A stretch of DNA of 5,107 nucleotides, from assembly GCA_036278755.1 (NCBI GenBank), contig DASUKL010000036.1:1-5107 (forward strand), in the 5' to 3' direction. The notes under the pieces were generated by a model. The model was not told the origin of the DNA, ran no database searches, and saw only the letters and a program-made list of their open reading frames with translations. How positions within the stretch are numbered: position 1 is the first letter of the stretch; each line of letters begins with the position of its first letter. A program made the translations under genes and the position numbers. The stretch is from DASUKL01 sp036278755. Lineage in GTDB: Bacteria > Chloroflexota > Limnocylindria > Limnocylindrales > CSP1-4. Shown here in pieces: positions 1-5,107 of this stretch.

Positions 1-28
1 TGTCCAGCCGCCGTTCCCGGCGCCCATG

Positions 29-42
29 GGTCAGGCCTGACC
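29..42. repeat. 14-bp perfect palindrome upstream of the DedA gene
   Basis: GGTCAGGCCTGACC reads identically on both strands with no central spacer. Without a loop it would make a poor terminator hairpin, and no T-run follows. A dyad about 70 bp before a start codon could be a binding site for a dimeric regulator, but in DNA this GC-rich short palindromes also arise by chance. The symmetry is seen directly; any function is a guess. Confidence 0.35.
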
Positions 43-100
43 GGGGCCTGAGCTCGGCCGCTTCGGCCGCGGCCGGCTGCGCCGCTGAAGGCAGCCCCAC

Positions 101-105
101 GGAGG
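101..105 (+). promoter_or_regulatory. Ribosome binding site of the DedA gene
   Basis: GGAGG lies four bases before the ATG at 110 and matches the anti-Shine-Dalgarno sequence well, though the spacing is short. It supports the start at 110. It also contrasts with the HD gene and uvrC, which have no such site. Confidence 0.7.
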
Positions 106-109
106 GACC

Positions 110-778
110 ATGCTCGCCGTCATCGACCAGGTGGTCATCCCCTTCCTCGACCAGCTCTACGGATCCGTGGGCTATCTCGGGGTCCTGGTGGCCATGACCA
201 TCGAGTCGGCCATGATCCCTCTGCCCTCGGAGCTCGTGCTGCCCTACGCCGGTTTCCTGGTCTCCGACCCCACCAAGCTCGAGCCCCTGAGCGGCGGGCC
301 GTGGGGCTTCTGGGGGGTCGTCGTGGCGGCCACCATCGGCACGACCGTCGGTTCGCTCATCGCCTACGGACTGGGCGCTTGGGGCGGCCGGCCGCTCCTC
401 GAGCGCTACGGCCGCTATCTCCTCATCCGACCCCACGAGCTGGACCTCGCGGAACGCTTCTTCGACCGCTACGGCGGGCCCACGGCCTTCCTCAGCCGGC
501 TACTACCGGTCGTCCGCACCTTCATCAGCTTCCCCGCGGGCGTGGCTCGCATGCCGCTGCGCCGCTTCGTGGTCTACACCACGGCCGGCGGCTTGCTGTG
601 GAACATCGTCCTCGTCTGGGCCGGGGTCCAGCTGGGGGAGCGGTGGGTCGACATCCGGCGGGCCCTCGAGCCCTTCGACACCCTCATCGCGGTGGCTGTC
701 GTGGCCGCCGTCGCGCTCTTCATCTGGTGGCGCCTGGGGATGCCCGGCCGCCGCCGGGGGCCGGTCGAGCCGGCCTGA
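110..778 (+). CDS. DedA family integral membrane protein (VTT/SNARE-associated domain)
   Basis: A complete 222-residue protein, the usual size for the DedA family. Members are polytopic inner-membrane proteins; some transport the lipid carrier undecaprenyl phosphate or other phospholipids across the membrane and affect envelope integrity. The family signature of an acidic residue followed by a proline-rich loop is visible as ESAMIPLPSE (residues 32-41). The second conserved loop, SRLLPVVRTFISFPAG (129-144), carries the arginines and prolines typical of the family, followed by a hydrophobic segment with GLLWN (161-165). Hydrophobic stretches lie at about 20-50, 66-91, 153-175 and 190-208, and the C-terminal tail is basic. 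The start is supported by GGAGG four bases upstream. The last 276 bp are overlapped antisense by the open frame of the minus-strand gene that starts at 1324. The family call is firm; the exact substrate is not known. Confidence 0.93.
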   Translation: MLAVIDQVVIPFLDQLYGSVGYLGVLVAMTIESAMIPLPSELVLPYAGFLVSDPTKLEPLSGGPWGFWGVVVAATIGTTVGSLIAYGLGAWGGRPLLERYGRYLLIRPHELDLAERFFDRYGGPTAFLSRLLPVVRTFISFPAGVARMPLRRFVVYTTAGGLLWNIVLVWAGVQLGERWVDIRRALEPFDTLIAVAVVAAVALFIWWRLGMPGRRRGPVEPA

Positions 779-1324
779 GGCGGGCACCAGGAGACCGGCC
801 ACCAGGCGATCCATGTGGGCTTGGCGGGCGGCTTCGACGGCCGCGTCGACGGGCAGGCCGTCGAGCCGGTCGTAGGCCCACTCCTGGACGAGGTCCACGA
901 GCTCCGCACTGGCCGGGTCACCGTGCCGCCAGCGGTCGAGGGCCGCCACCCGGTCGCGCAGGGCCCGCAGGTGGGGCGCTGTGTCATTGCTGAGCGGCGC
1001 GCCGACCAGGTCCCGGAGGACCTCCACCTCGCGGCGGAGACGCGGTCGGGCCAGCGAGCCGCCGGTGGCCGCCACGAGGCGCCCGGGGAAGATCGAGACG
1101 AGGGCCGCGGGGAGGGAAGCGAGCCAGGCTACCCAGGCGGGCACCGGGCTGACCAGGACGACGATCCAGGCCAGACCGGCCACGAGGAAGGCGGCCAGGG
1201 CCAGGAGGTGGGCCCCGCCGTGGGCATCGCGGAGGTGCAGCTCGTGCCGGAGCCAGACGAGGATGGCGACCGCCACGGCCAGCCCGGCCAGGGCAGCCAG
1301 GTCCTGGAGGAGGGTCACGAACAT
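503..1324 (-). CDS. Uncharacterised small membrane protein; C-terminal third overlaps dedA antisense
   Basis: I do not recognise this family. From the ATG at 1324 the frame runs 273 residues to a TAG at 503-505. The N-terminus has three hydrophobic segments, at about residues 7-25, 38-58 and 61-86. A charged, probably cytoplasmic helical region follows at about 92-180, rich in Arg, Asp, Glu and Leu and containing LVDLVQEWAYDRLDG. From residue 183 on, the frame lies antisense to the DedA gene and becomes Asp/Pro/His-rich and low in complexity. By hand count about 15 of 182 codons before the overlap end in A or T, against about 26 of 91 inside it. The first 182 codons therefore look like a real gene, while the tail looks like a shadow of dedA. 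A lost stop or a frameshift could explain this: one alternative minus frame stops at TGA 720-722. The start is favoured by GGTGA seven bases upstream; an in-frame GTG at 1345 is an alternative. Confidence 0.6.
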   Translation of the reverse strand: MFVTLLQDLAALAGLAVAVAILVWLRHELHLRDAHGGAHLLALAAFLVAGLAWIVVLVSPVPAWVAWLASLPAALVSIFPGRLVAATGGSLARPRLRREVEVLRDLVGAPLSNDTAPHLRALRDRVAALDRWRHGDPASAELVDLVQEWAYDRLDGLPVDAAVEAARQAHMDRLVAGLLVPASGRLDRPPAAAGHPQAPPDEERDGGHDSHRDEGVEGLEGPPDVDPPLPQLDPGPDEDDVPQQAAGRGVDHEAAQRHASHARGEADEGADDR

Positions 1325-1331
1325 CGACGCG

Positions 1332-1336
1332 TCACC
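1332..1336 (-). promoter_or_regulatory. Probable ribosome binding site of the 1324 minus-strand gene
   Basis: On the minus strand GGTGA ends seven bases before the ATG at 1324. GGTGA pairs with the end of 16S rRNA at a standard distance, which favours this ATG over the upstream in-frame GTG at 1345 and over longer openings of the frame that would run antisense into the HD gene. Confidence 0.45.
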
Positions 1337-1343
1337 GCCGGGC

Positions 1344-1349
1344 ACGGTA
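1344..1349 (-). promoter_or_regulatory. Possible -10 element (TACCGT) for the minus-strand membrane protein gene
   Basis: Read on the minus strand, TACCGT fits the TAnnnT form of a -10 box. A start point about seven bases further on would give a leader of about 13 bases that begins with the GGTGA ribosome site. It shares bases 1348-1349 with the plus-strand TAGCAT box. No convincing -35 was seen. The match is short, so this is tentative. Confidence 0.25.
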
Positions 1350-1353
1350 GCAT
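1348..1353 (+). promoter_or_regulatory. Candidate -10 box (TAGCAT) for leaderless transcription of the HD gene
   Basis: TAGCAT matches TAnnnT and ends eight bases before the ATG at 1362. That spacing would put the first transcribed base at or next to the start codon. No Shine-Dalgarno sequence is present in front of this ATG. The surrounding GTAGCATC resembles GTAGAATC before uvrC. A weak -35-like TCGACG lies at 1324-1329, 18 bases upstream. Leaderless messages with this arrangement are common in high-GC bacteria; its use here is inferred from position and the parallel case. Confidence 0.5.
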
Positions 1354-1361
1354 CTCGCTCG

Positions 1362-1940
1362 ATGCCCCTCAGCCCCGCCATGCCGAGTCGAGAGGACGCC
1401 TGGGACCTCCTCCGTGCCTGGACCGCAAGCGAGGCCCTGCGGCGGCACGGCCTGGCCGTGGAGGCCGCGGTGCGCTGGTACGGCGAGCAGCGTTTCGGCA
1501 TCAGCGCCCCGGAGCTGGACACCTGGGCCCAGGCGGGCCTGCTCCACGACTTCGACTACGAGCGCTACCCCGACACGCACCCCGTGCAGGGCGCTGAGGA
1601 GCTGCGCCGCCTGGGCTACCCTGAGGTCCTGGTGGAGGCCGTGCTGGGCCACGGCGACCACACCGGCGTGCCTCGGACGTCCCTGCTGGCCCACACGGTC
1701 TACGCCTGCGACGAGCTGAGCGGCTTCGTCATCGCCGTGGCCTATGTGCGGCCGAACCGCAGCCTCGACGAGGTCGACGCCCGGGCCGTGACGAAGAAGA
1801 TGCGCGACAAGGGCTTCGCCCGCCAGGTGCCACGGGACCAGCTCCTGAAAGGTGCCGAAGAGTTGGGCCTGCCCTTCGAGGAGCACGTGGCCAACGTGGT
1901 GGCCGGGCTCACGACCGTCCGGGAGGCGCTGGGCCTCTAG
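1362..1940 (+). CDS. HD-superfamily hydrolase (predicted metal-dependent phosphohydrolase)
   Basis: A 192-residue cytoplasmic protein that resembles a small family of stand-alone HD proteins annotated as predicted HD-superfamily hydrolases. Counting from the second ATG at 1380, the metal-binding set is H23 (in RRHGLAVEA), H56-D57 (in GLLHDFDYE), H91 with H94 close by (in LGHGDHTG) and D111 (in ACDELSG). Other typical stretches are YVRPNRS (122-128), KKMRDKGFA (139-147) and a C-terminal helical part. HD enzymes remove phosphate from nucleotides or related substrates; no substrate can be assigned here. The start at 1362 is chosen because TAGCAT lies eight bases upstream and fits leaderless initiation. 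The ATG at 1380 (186 residues) begins nearer to where I would expect the family to start, and it also lacks a ribosome site. The 3' end overlaps the helicase gene tail to tail by 32 bp. Confidence 0.9.
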   Translation: MPLSPAMPSREDAWDLLRAWTASEALRRHGLAVEAAVRWYGEQRFGISAPELDTWAQAGLLHDFDYERYPDTHPVQGAEELRRLGYPEVLVEAVLGHGDHTGVPRTSLLAHTVYACDELSGFVIAVAYVRPNRSLDEVDARAVTKKMRDKGFARQVPRDQLLKGAEELGLPFEEHVANVVAGLTTVREALGL

Positions 1941-3666
1941 CCGGGCCGGCCCTCGCCGTCGCGGGCGACGCCGTCGCGGGCGACGCCGTCGCGCGGGCCG
2001 CAGCCCGCAGCTCCTCGGGCTCGAAGGCCTCCTCGAGGAAGGGCGACGGCTCGCCCGGGTCGTGGAGCAGGAGCAGTTCGCGGCGGGCGCGGGTCCAGGC
2101 CACGTAGGCCAGGCGGCGCTCCTCCTCCAGGGCCCGGACCGGATCTGGCGCTTCCTCGAGGGAGCGGCGGCTGGGGAAACGGCCGGCGTCGTGCCCCACG
2201 CAGGCCACGTGGTCGAACTCGAGGCCTTTCGTGGCGTGGGCCGTGGCCAGGACGAGCGACGCATCGTCGCGCCGCAGGCGCTGGCGTTGTTCGCGGGCCC
2301 GTCCGAGGGCCTGCCGCAGGGCGCCCAGGGTCGATGGCCTGACGGCCGCCGCCCAGCCGAGGAGCGCCTCGATGCCCATGCGGTCCTCGGCCACCGGCTC
2401 GGCCGCCGCCATCCGGCTCAGGGCGGGCAGGGCCGCGTCGTCGTCGGGTCCGGCCCGGGCCAGGAGGTCGATAAGACCGGGGTCCTCGAGCAGGTCGAGG
2501 CCGTCCTCGGCGGCGCGGTAGGGCACGTCGAGCTCGATGGCGACAGCGGCGTAGGGCGCCAGCTCGGCATTGGTCCGGGCCAGGATCGCGTGGCTGCCGG
2601 ATGAGCCCTCGGCGCGGAGGTCCGGGCCCCAGGCCCGCAGGAGGCTGCGGGCTCGCGCGACATCGTCCCCCGGGTCGGGGAGCAGGCGGAGGGTCCCGCT
2701 CGCCCCGGCTGCGGCCCGGATGCGCTTGGCGAACCGCTCTCGGTTGTGCTCCACGAGGCGGACGGCGCGGCGGACGACCTCCGGCGGGCAACGGAAGTTC
2801 GTCACGAGATCGACCCGCCGCAGGCCCGGCAGGTCCGCCGCCAGCCCCAGGATGCGGCGCACGTCGGCCAGGCGCCAGGCGTAGATCGTCTGGTCGTCGT
2901 CACCGACCAGGAACACGTCGTTGGCCGGCGCGGCCAGGAGGAGGGCCAGGCGGAGCTGGCTGCGGTCGAGATCCTGGGCCTCGTCGACCAGCAGCGTGGC
3001 GCAGCGCTCGCGCCAGGCGGCGAGGAGGATCGGTCGCGCCTCCAGCACGACGAGGACGCGTCGCAGGAAGTCGTCGAAGTCGAGCCCGCCGCGCTCCGCC
3101 AGGGCCCCCTCATAGGCCAGGAAGGCGCCGAGCACAGGCCCGGGCGGCCGGCCCGCGGCGCTCTCGGCGGCCACCTCGTGGGCGAGGCGGGCCGTGTCCA
3201 CGGCCAGGTCGAGCTTCAGCCGTGAGAAGGCGTCGTCGAGCCGGCGCAGGGCGGCCGGCCCGAAGGGTGCACCGGCCAGCTCGGCCAGGACTTGCGACCG
3301 ATCGAGGAGCGGCTCGACGGGCACCCCGGCGGCGACGAGGATCTCTCGGCCCAGGGCGTGGAGCGTGCCGACCCGGACCGCGCCTGGGGCCTGCCCCAGC
3401 GGGGCCAGCGCCGCGTCGACCCGCTCCCCGAGCTCGACCGCCGCCCGCTTGTTGAACGTCACGGCCCGTATCCGGTCGCCTGGGGTGCCGCTGGCGACCC
3501 GCCAGGCGATGCGGGCTACGAGGGTCGTGGTCTTGCCGCTGCCAGCCGGCGCGACGCAGAGGATGGGGCCGGGCGGCGCGGTGGCCGCCGCCCGCTGGTC
3601 CGGCGTGAGGTGGGCCAGCCGTTCTTCGACCGAGGCAGGGAGCACGGGTCCCATCCTGGACCGCAC
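1909..3666 (-). CDS. Compact UvrD/Rep/PcrA-type superfamily 1 DNA helicase
   Basis: A 585-residue ATP-dependent 3'-5' helicase of the UvrD-like group. From the GTG at 3666 the motifs run in order: Q motif TPDQRAA (21-27), Walker A APAGSGKTT (39-47), motif Ia with VTFNKRAA (69-76), TLHAL (101-105), Walker B LLVDEAQD (225-232), motif III GDDDQTIYAWR (255-265), TNFRCP (289-294), motif V with ATKGLEFDHV (478-487) and motif VI YVAWTRAR (521-528). All catalytic motifs are intact. It is shorter than typical UvrD or PcrA (about 700 or more residues). Only about 90 residues separate VPYR (381-384) from motif V, so most of the 2B subdomain is missing. The Ala/Pro-rich tail (from about 557) is built partly from a 15-bp tandem repeat. 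An ATG at 3654 (residue 5) is an equally good start; neither has a clear ribosome site. The gene is divergent from uvrC, so a repair role is plausible but not shown. Confidence 0.9.
   Translation of the reverse strand: MRSRMGPVLPASVEERLAHLTPDQRAAATAPPGPILCVAPAGSGKTTTLVARIAWRVASGTPGDRIRAVTFNKRAAVELGERVDAALAPLGQAPGAVRVGTLHALGREILVAAGVPVEPLLDRSQVLAELAGAPFGPAALRRLDDAFSRLKLDLAVDTARLAHEVAAESAAGRPPGPVLGAFLAYEGALAERGGLDFDDFLRRVLVVLEARPILLAAWRERCATLLVDEAQDLDRSQLRLALLLAAPANDVFLVGDDDQTIYAWRLADVRRILGLAADLPGLRRVDLVTNFRCPPEVVRRAVRLVEHNRERFAKRIRAAAGASGTLRLLPDPGDDVARARSLLRAWGPDLRAEGSSGSHAILARTNAELAPYAAVAIELDVPYRAAEDGLDLLEDPGLIDLLARAGPDDDAALPALSRMAAAEPVAEDRMGIEALLGWAAAVRPSTLGALRQALGRAREQRQRLRRDDASLVLATAHATKGLEFDHVACVGHDAGRFPSRRSLEEAPDPVRALEEERRLAYVAWTRARRELLLLHDPGEPSPFLEEAFEPEELRAAARATASPATASPATARAGPARGPAPPGRS
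1955..1993. repeat. 15-bp tandem repeat, 2.6 copies, inside the helicase 3' end
   Basis: GCCGTCGCGGGCGAC occurs at 1955-1969 and 1970-1984, with a nine-base partial copy at 1985-1993. The period is a multiple of three, so on the minus strand it encodes a repeated five-residue Ala-Ser-Pro-Ala-Thr unit in the helicase C-terminal tail (about residues 558-570) without breaking the frame. It lies 14 bases past the stop codon of the HD gene. Such repeats change copy number by slippage, so tail length may vary among relatives. Confidence 0.85.
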
Positions 3667-3737
3667 CGCTTAGCGCCCGGTTCACCGGCCCGCGAGTCCT
3701 CGGAGGCCCCGGAGGCCGCCGCCCGTAGAATCCTGTT
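3667..3737. other. Divergent intergenic region between the helicase and uvrC
   Basis: This gap of about 71 bp must hold the promoters of both genes. The uvrC side has the TAGAAT box. On the helicase side I see no convincing -10 or ribosome site: GGTGA at 3686-3682 is about 15 bases from the GTG, which is too far. A direct repeat GGAGGCC occurs at 3702-3708 and 3711-3717. No actinobacterial-type LexA box (TCGAAC-N4-GTTCGA) is visible, so there is no sign of SOS control. Confidence 0.5.
3726..3731 (+). promoter_or_regulatory. Candidate -10 box (TAGAAT) for leaderless transcription of uvrC
   Basis: TAGAAT differs from TATAAT at one base, fits TAnnnT and ends six bases before the GTG at 3738. 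A standard distance from -10 to start point would begin the message exactly at the GTG. No Shine-Dalgarno sequence lies upstream and no -35 consensus is visible at 16-18 bases. The placement both suggests a leaderless message and helps fix the uvrC start. Confidence 0.6.
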
Positions 3738-5107
3738 GTGACACCCCGGCTGAAGACCACCCTCGCCCGCCTGCCCGACCGTCCCGGCGTCTACCTCATG
3801 CGCGATGCGCGGAACGCCGTCCTCTACGTCGGCAAGGCCCAGAGCCTCAAGGGCCGCGTCCGGAGCTACTGGCGCCACAAGAACGGGAAGGAGACCCCCC
3901 TCCGCATCGAGTCGGCCCTCGACCGGGTCGTCGACGTGGAATACACCCTGACCGACACGGTAAGCGAGGCGCTGCTGCTCGAAGCCAACCTCATCAAGCG
4001 CTACCAGCCGCGCTTCAACGTCCGTCTCAAGGACGACAAGAGCTACCCCTTCATCAAGGTCACCCTGGCCGACGACTTCCCCCGCATCGAGCGGACCCGC
4101 AAGCTGCCGGCCGACGGCAGCCGCTACTTCGGGCCGTACGCCTCGGCCACCAGCGTCGACGAAGCGATGAACCTCATCCGTCGCCTGTTCCCCTTCCGGA
4201 CCTGCACCATCGACATCCAGGAGGGCCAGCGGGCCCTGGCCCGGCCCTGTCTCCTGTACCACATCAAACGGTGTCAGGGACCCTGCATCGAGGCCATCTC
4301 CAAGGCCGACTACGCCCGCGACATCGAGCAGGTCATGCTCTTCCTCGAAGGCCGCCAGGAGGTCGTGGCCCGGGCCCTGCGGCAGGAGATGGAAGCCGCC
4401 AGCGGGGCGCTGGAGTACGAGCGCGCGGCGGCCCTGCGGGACAAGGTCCGGGCCATCGAGCGGACCATGGAGAGCCAGAAGATGGCCGCCCATTCACGGG
4501 CCGACCTGGACCTCCTGGGCTTGGCCCGCTCGGGCGCCCAGGCGGCCGTCCAGCTCTTCGTCGTCCGCGAGGGTCAGCTCGTCGGGCGCGACGTCTTCCT
4601 CCTCGAGAACGTGGCCCCCGACGCCGAGGACGGGGAGGTGCTGCGGGCCTTCGTCAACCAGTACTACGCTCGGGCCGGATCGATCCCCCGCCGCCTGCTC
4701 GTGCCCCTGGCCCTGCCCGAGGCCGTGGAGCTGACGGCGTTCCTCGTGGCCCGTCGCGGCGGCCGGGTCGAGATCGCCACCCCGGAACGCGGCCGCAACC
4801 GATCGCTGCTCGCCCTGGCCGGCCGCAACGCCGCCGAGGCCCTCGCTCGTGAACAGGCCCGCTGGCTGGTCGACGAGGGCAAGACCCAGGCCGCCCTGGC
4901 CGAGCTGGCCGAGGCCCTCGGCCTCTCGGCTCCGCCGGGCCGCATCGAGTGCTACGACATCTCCAACATCCAGGGCGCCTTCACCGTGGGCAGCATGGTC
5001 GTCTTCGAGGATGGCCGGCCGCGGAGCGGGGAGTACCGCCGCTTCCGGGTCCGGGCCGTGCAGGGGCCCAACGACTTCGCCAGCCATCAGGAGGTCCTGC
5101 GCCGCCG
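3738..5107 (+). CDS. uvrC: Excinuclease ABC subunit C (UvrC), 3' end beyond the window
   Basis: UvrC is recruited by UvrB to damaged DNA and makes both the 3' and 5' cuts of nucleotide excision repair. The 456 visible codons cover about three quarters of a usual UvrC of 600-odd residues. The N-terminal GIY-YIG nuclease has GVY (17-19), YVG (30-32), R40 and E77 in SEALLLE, followed by DDKSYPFI (99-106). Four cysteines (156, 171, 179, 183) correspond to those that bind an iron-sulphur cluster in E. coli UvrC. A UVR domain for UvrB contact lies at about 205-240 (EYERAAALRDKV). The RNase H-like nuclease begins near 401 with ECYDISN; D407 and D446 (in PNDFASH) have the same 39-residue spacing as the E. 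coli catalytic aspartates 399 and 438. The helix-hairpin-helix end is off the window. The GTG start is chosen from the TAGAAT box six bases upstream and because GVY then falls at the usual distance from the N-terminus. Confidence 0.97.
   Translation, partial: MTPRLKTTLARLPDRPGVYLMRDARNAVLYVGKAQSLKGRVRSYWRHKNGKETPLRIESALDRVVDVEYTLTDTVSEALLLEANLIKRYQPRFNVRLKDDKSYPFIKVTLADDFPRIERTRKLPADGSRYFGPYASATSVDEAMNLIRRLFPFRTCTIDIQEGQRALARPCLLYHIKRCQGPCIEAISKADYARDIEQVMLFLEGRQEVVARALRQEMEAASGALEYERAAALRDKVRAIERTMESQKMAAHSRADLDLLGLARSGAQAAVQLFVVREGQLVGRDVFLLENVAPDAEDGEVLRAFVNQYYARAGSIPRRLLVPLALPEAVELTAFLVARRGGRVEIATPERGRNRSLLALAGRNAAEALAREQARWLVDEGKTQAALAELAEALGLSAPPGRIECYDISNIQGAFTVGSMVVFEDGRPRSGEYRRFRVRAVQGPNDFASHQEVLRR

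Larger units (their letters stand above)
1..109. other. Leader region upstream of the DedA gene, no gene called
   Basis: This stretch precedes the DedA start codon. Two plus-strand frames close early, with TGA at 38-40 and 49-51, so either could hold the last residues of a gene entering from the left, but too little is present to judge. On the minus strand an ATG at 27-25 could begin a gene leaving the window to the left, with only nine codons visible. The region holds a perfect palindrome (29-42), a CGGCCG-CTT-CGGCCG inverted repeat (55-69) and the ribosome binding site of the next gene. No clear promoter hexamers were seen. Confidence 0.5.

Noticed and set aside
29..42. Rho-independent terminator of an upstream gene
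   Set aside because: The palindrome has no loop and no T-run follows it on either strand.
301..993. Long plus-strand open frame of 230 codons overlapping dedA in another frame
   Set aside because: Its product is Arg/Gly/Pro/His-rich with no fold-like pattern, and it lies across the well-supported DedA frame. It is a shadow frame caused by high GC.
815..1361. Plus-strand open frames running through the region of the minus-strand membrane protein gene, one of which continues into the HD gene
   Set aside because: The products are low-complexity (Gly/Asp/Glu or Arg/Ser/Ala-rich), whereas the minus strand here has strong G/C third positions and clear membrane segments. The HD homology only begins after 1362.
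1955..1993. Possible CRISPR or terminator
   Set aside because: Only 2.6 direct copies of 15 bp with no spacers, lying within the helicase coding frame. It is a simple in-frame tandem repeat.
1332..2264. Minus-strand 310-codon open frame antisense to the HD gene
   Set aside because: Its residues mirror the HD gene and helicase in the wrong frame, and it has no recognisable motifs.
1852..3741. Several plus-strand open frames of 64-284 codons opposite the helicase
   Set aside because: The helicase frame has a full ordered set of SF1 motifs. The opposite frames are Arg/Gly/Pro-rich shadows without motifs or plausible starts.
3516..5087. Minus-strand open frames of 325, 197 and 93 codons opposite uvrC
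   Set aside because: The uvrC reading on the plus strand is unmistakable, and the minus frames give Gly/Asp/Val/Leu-rich antisense products with no motif.

Overview
The window comes from a very GC-rich bacterial chromosome (roughly 70% G+C by eye, with nearly all third codon positions G or C). Two plus-strand genes carry a TAnnnT box just upstream of their start codon and have no Shine-Dalgarno sequence. That is typical of leaderless transcription in high-GC lineages such as Actinomycetota, Deinococcota and some Chloroflexota. The lineage cannot be fixed from this sequence alone. Every recognisable gene is of housekeeping type, and I see no mobile element, CRISPR array, RNA gene or phage gene.

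Layout, left to right: (1) positions 1-109 are a leader with a 14-bp perfect palindrome and no gene I can call. (2) A complete DedA-family membrane protein lies on the plus strand (110-778). (3) A minus-strand gene for an unrecognised small membrane protein starts at 1324. Its frame has no stop until 503, so it reads 276 bp antisense through the end of the DedA gene; third-base composition suggests the tail is not a selected coding sequence. (4) Divergent from it is a plus-strand HD-superfamily hydrolase (1362-1940). (5) A compact UvrD/Rep-type superfamily 1 helicase lies on the minus strand (3666-1909) and overlaps the end of the HD gene tail to tail by 32 bp. Its C-terminal tail contains a 15-bp tandem repeat. 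(6) Divergent from the helicase, across a gap of about 71 bp, is uvrC on the plus strand (from 3738). It runs off the right edge after 456 codons.

The uvrC and helicase pair is functionally suggestive. UvrC makes the dual incision in nucleotide excision repair, and a UvrD-type helicase removes the cut oligonucleotide. Here, though, the helicase is short and lacks most of the 2B subdomain of UvrD/PcrA, so it may be a different UvrD-like enzyme. The DedA protein (lipid-carrier transport), the HD protein and the small membrane protein have no evident pathway link to repair.

I found no convincing new multi-gene system. The points most worth a second look are the antisense read-through of the 1324 gene into dedA, the shared leaderless promoter motif, the overlapping divergent start regions around 1322-1364, and the reduced helicase.
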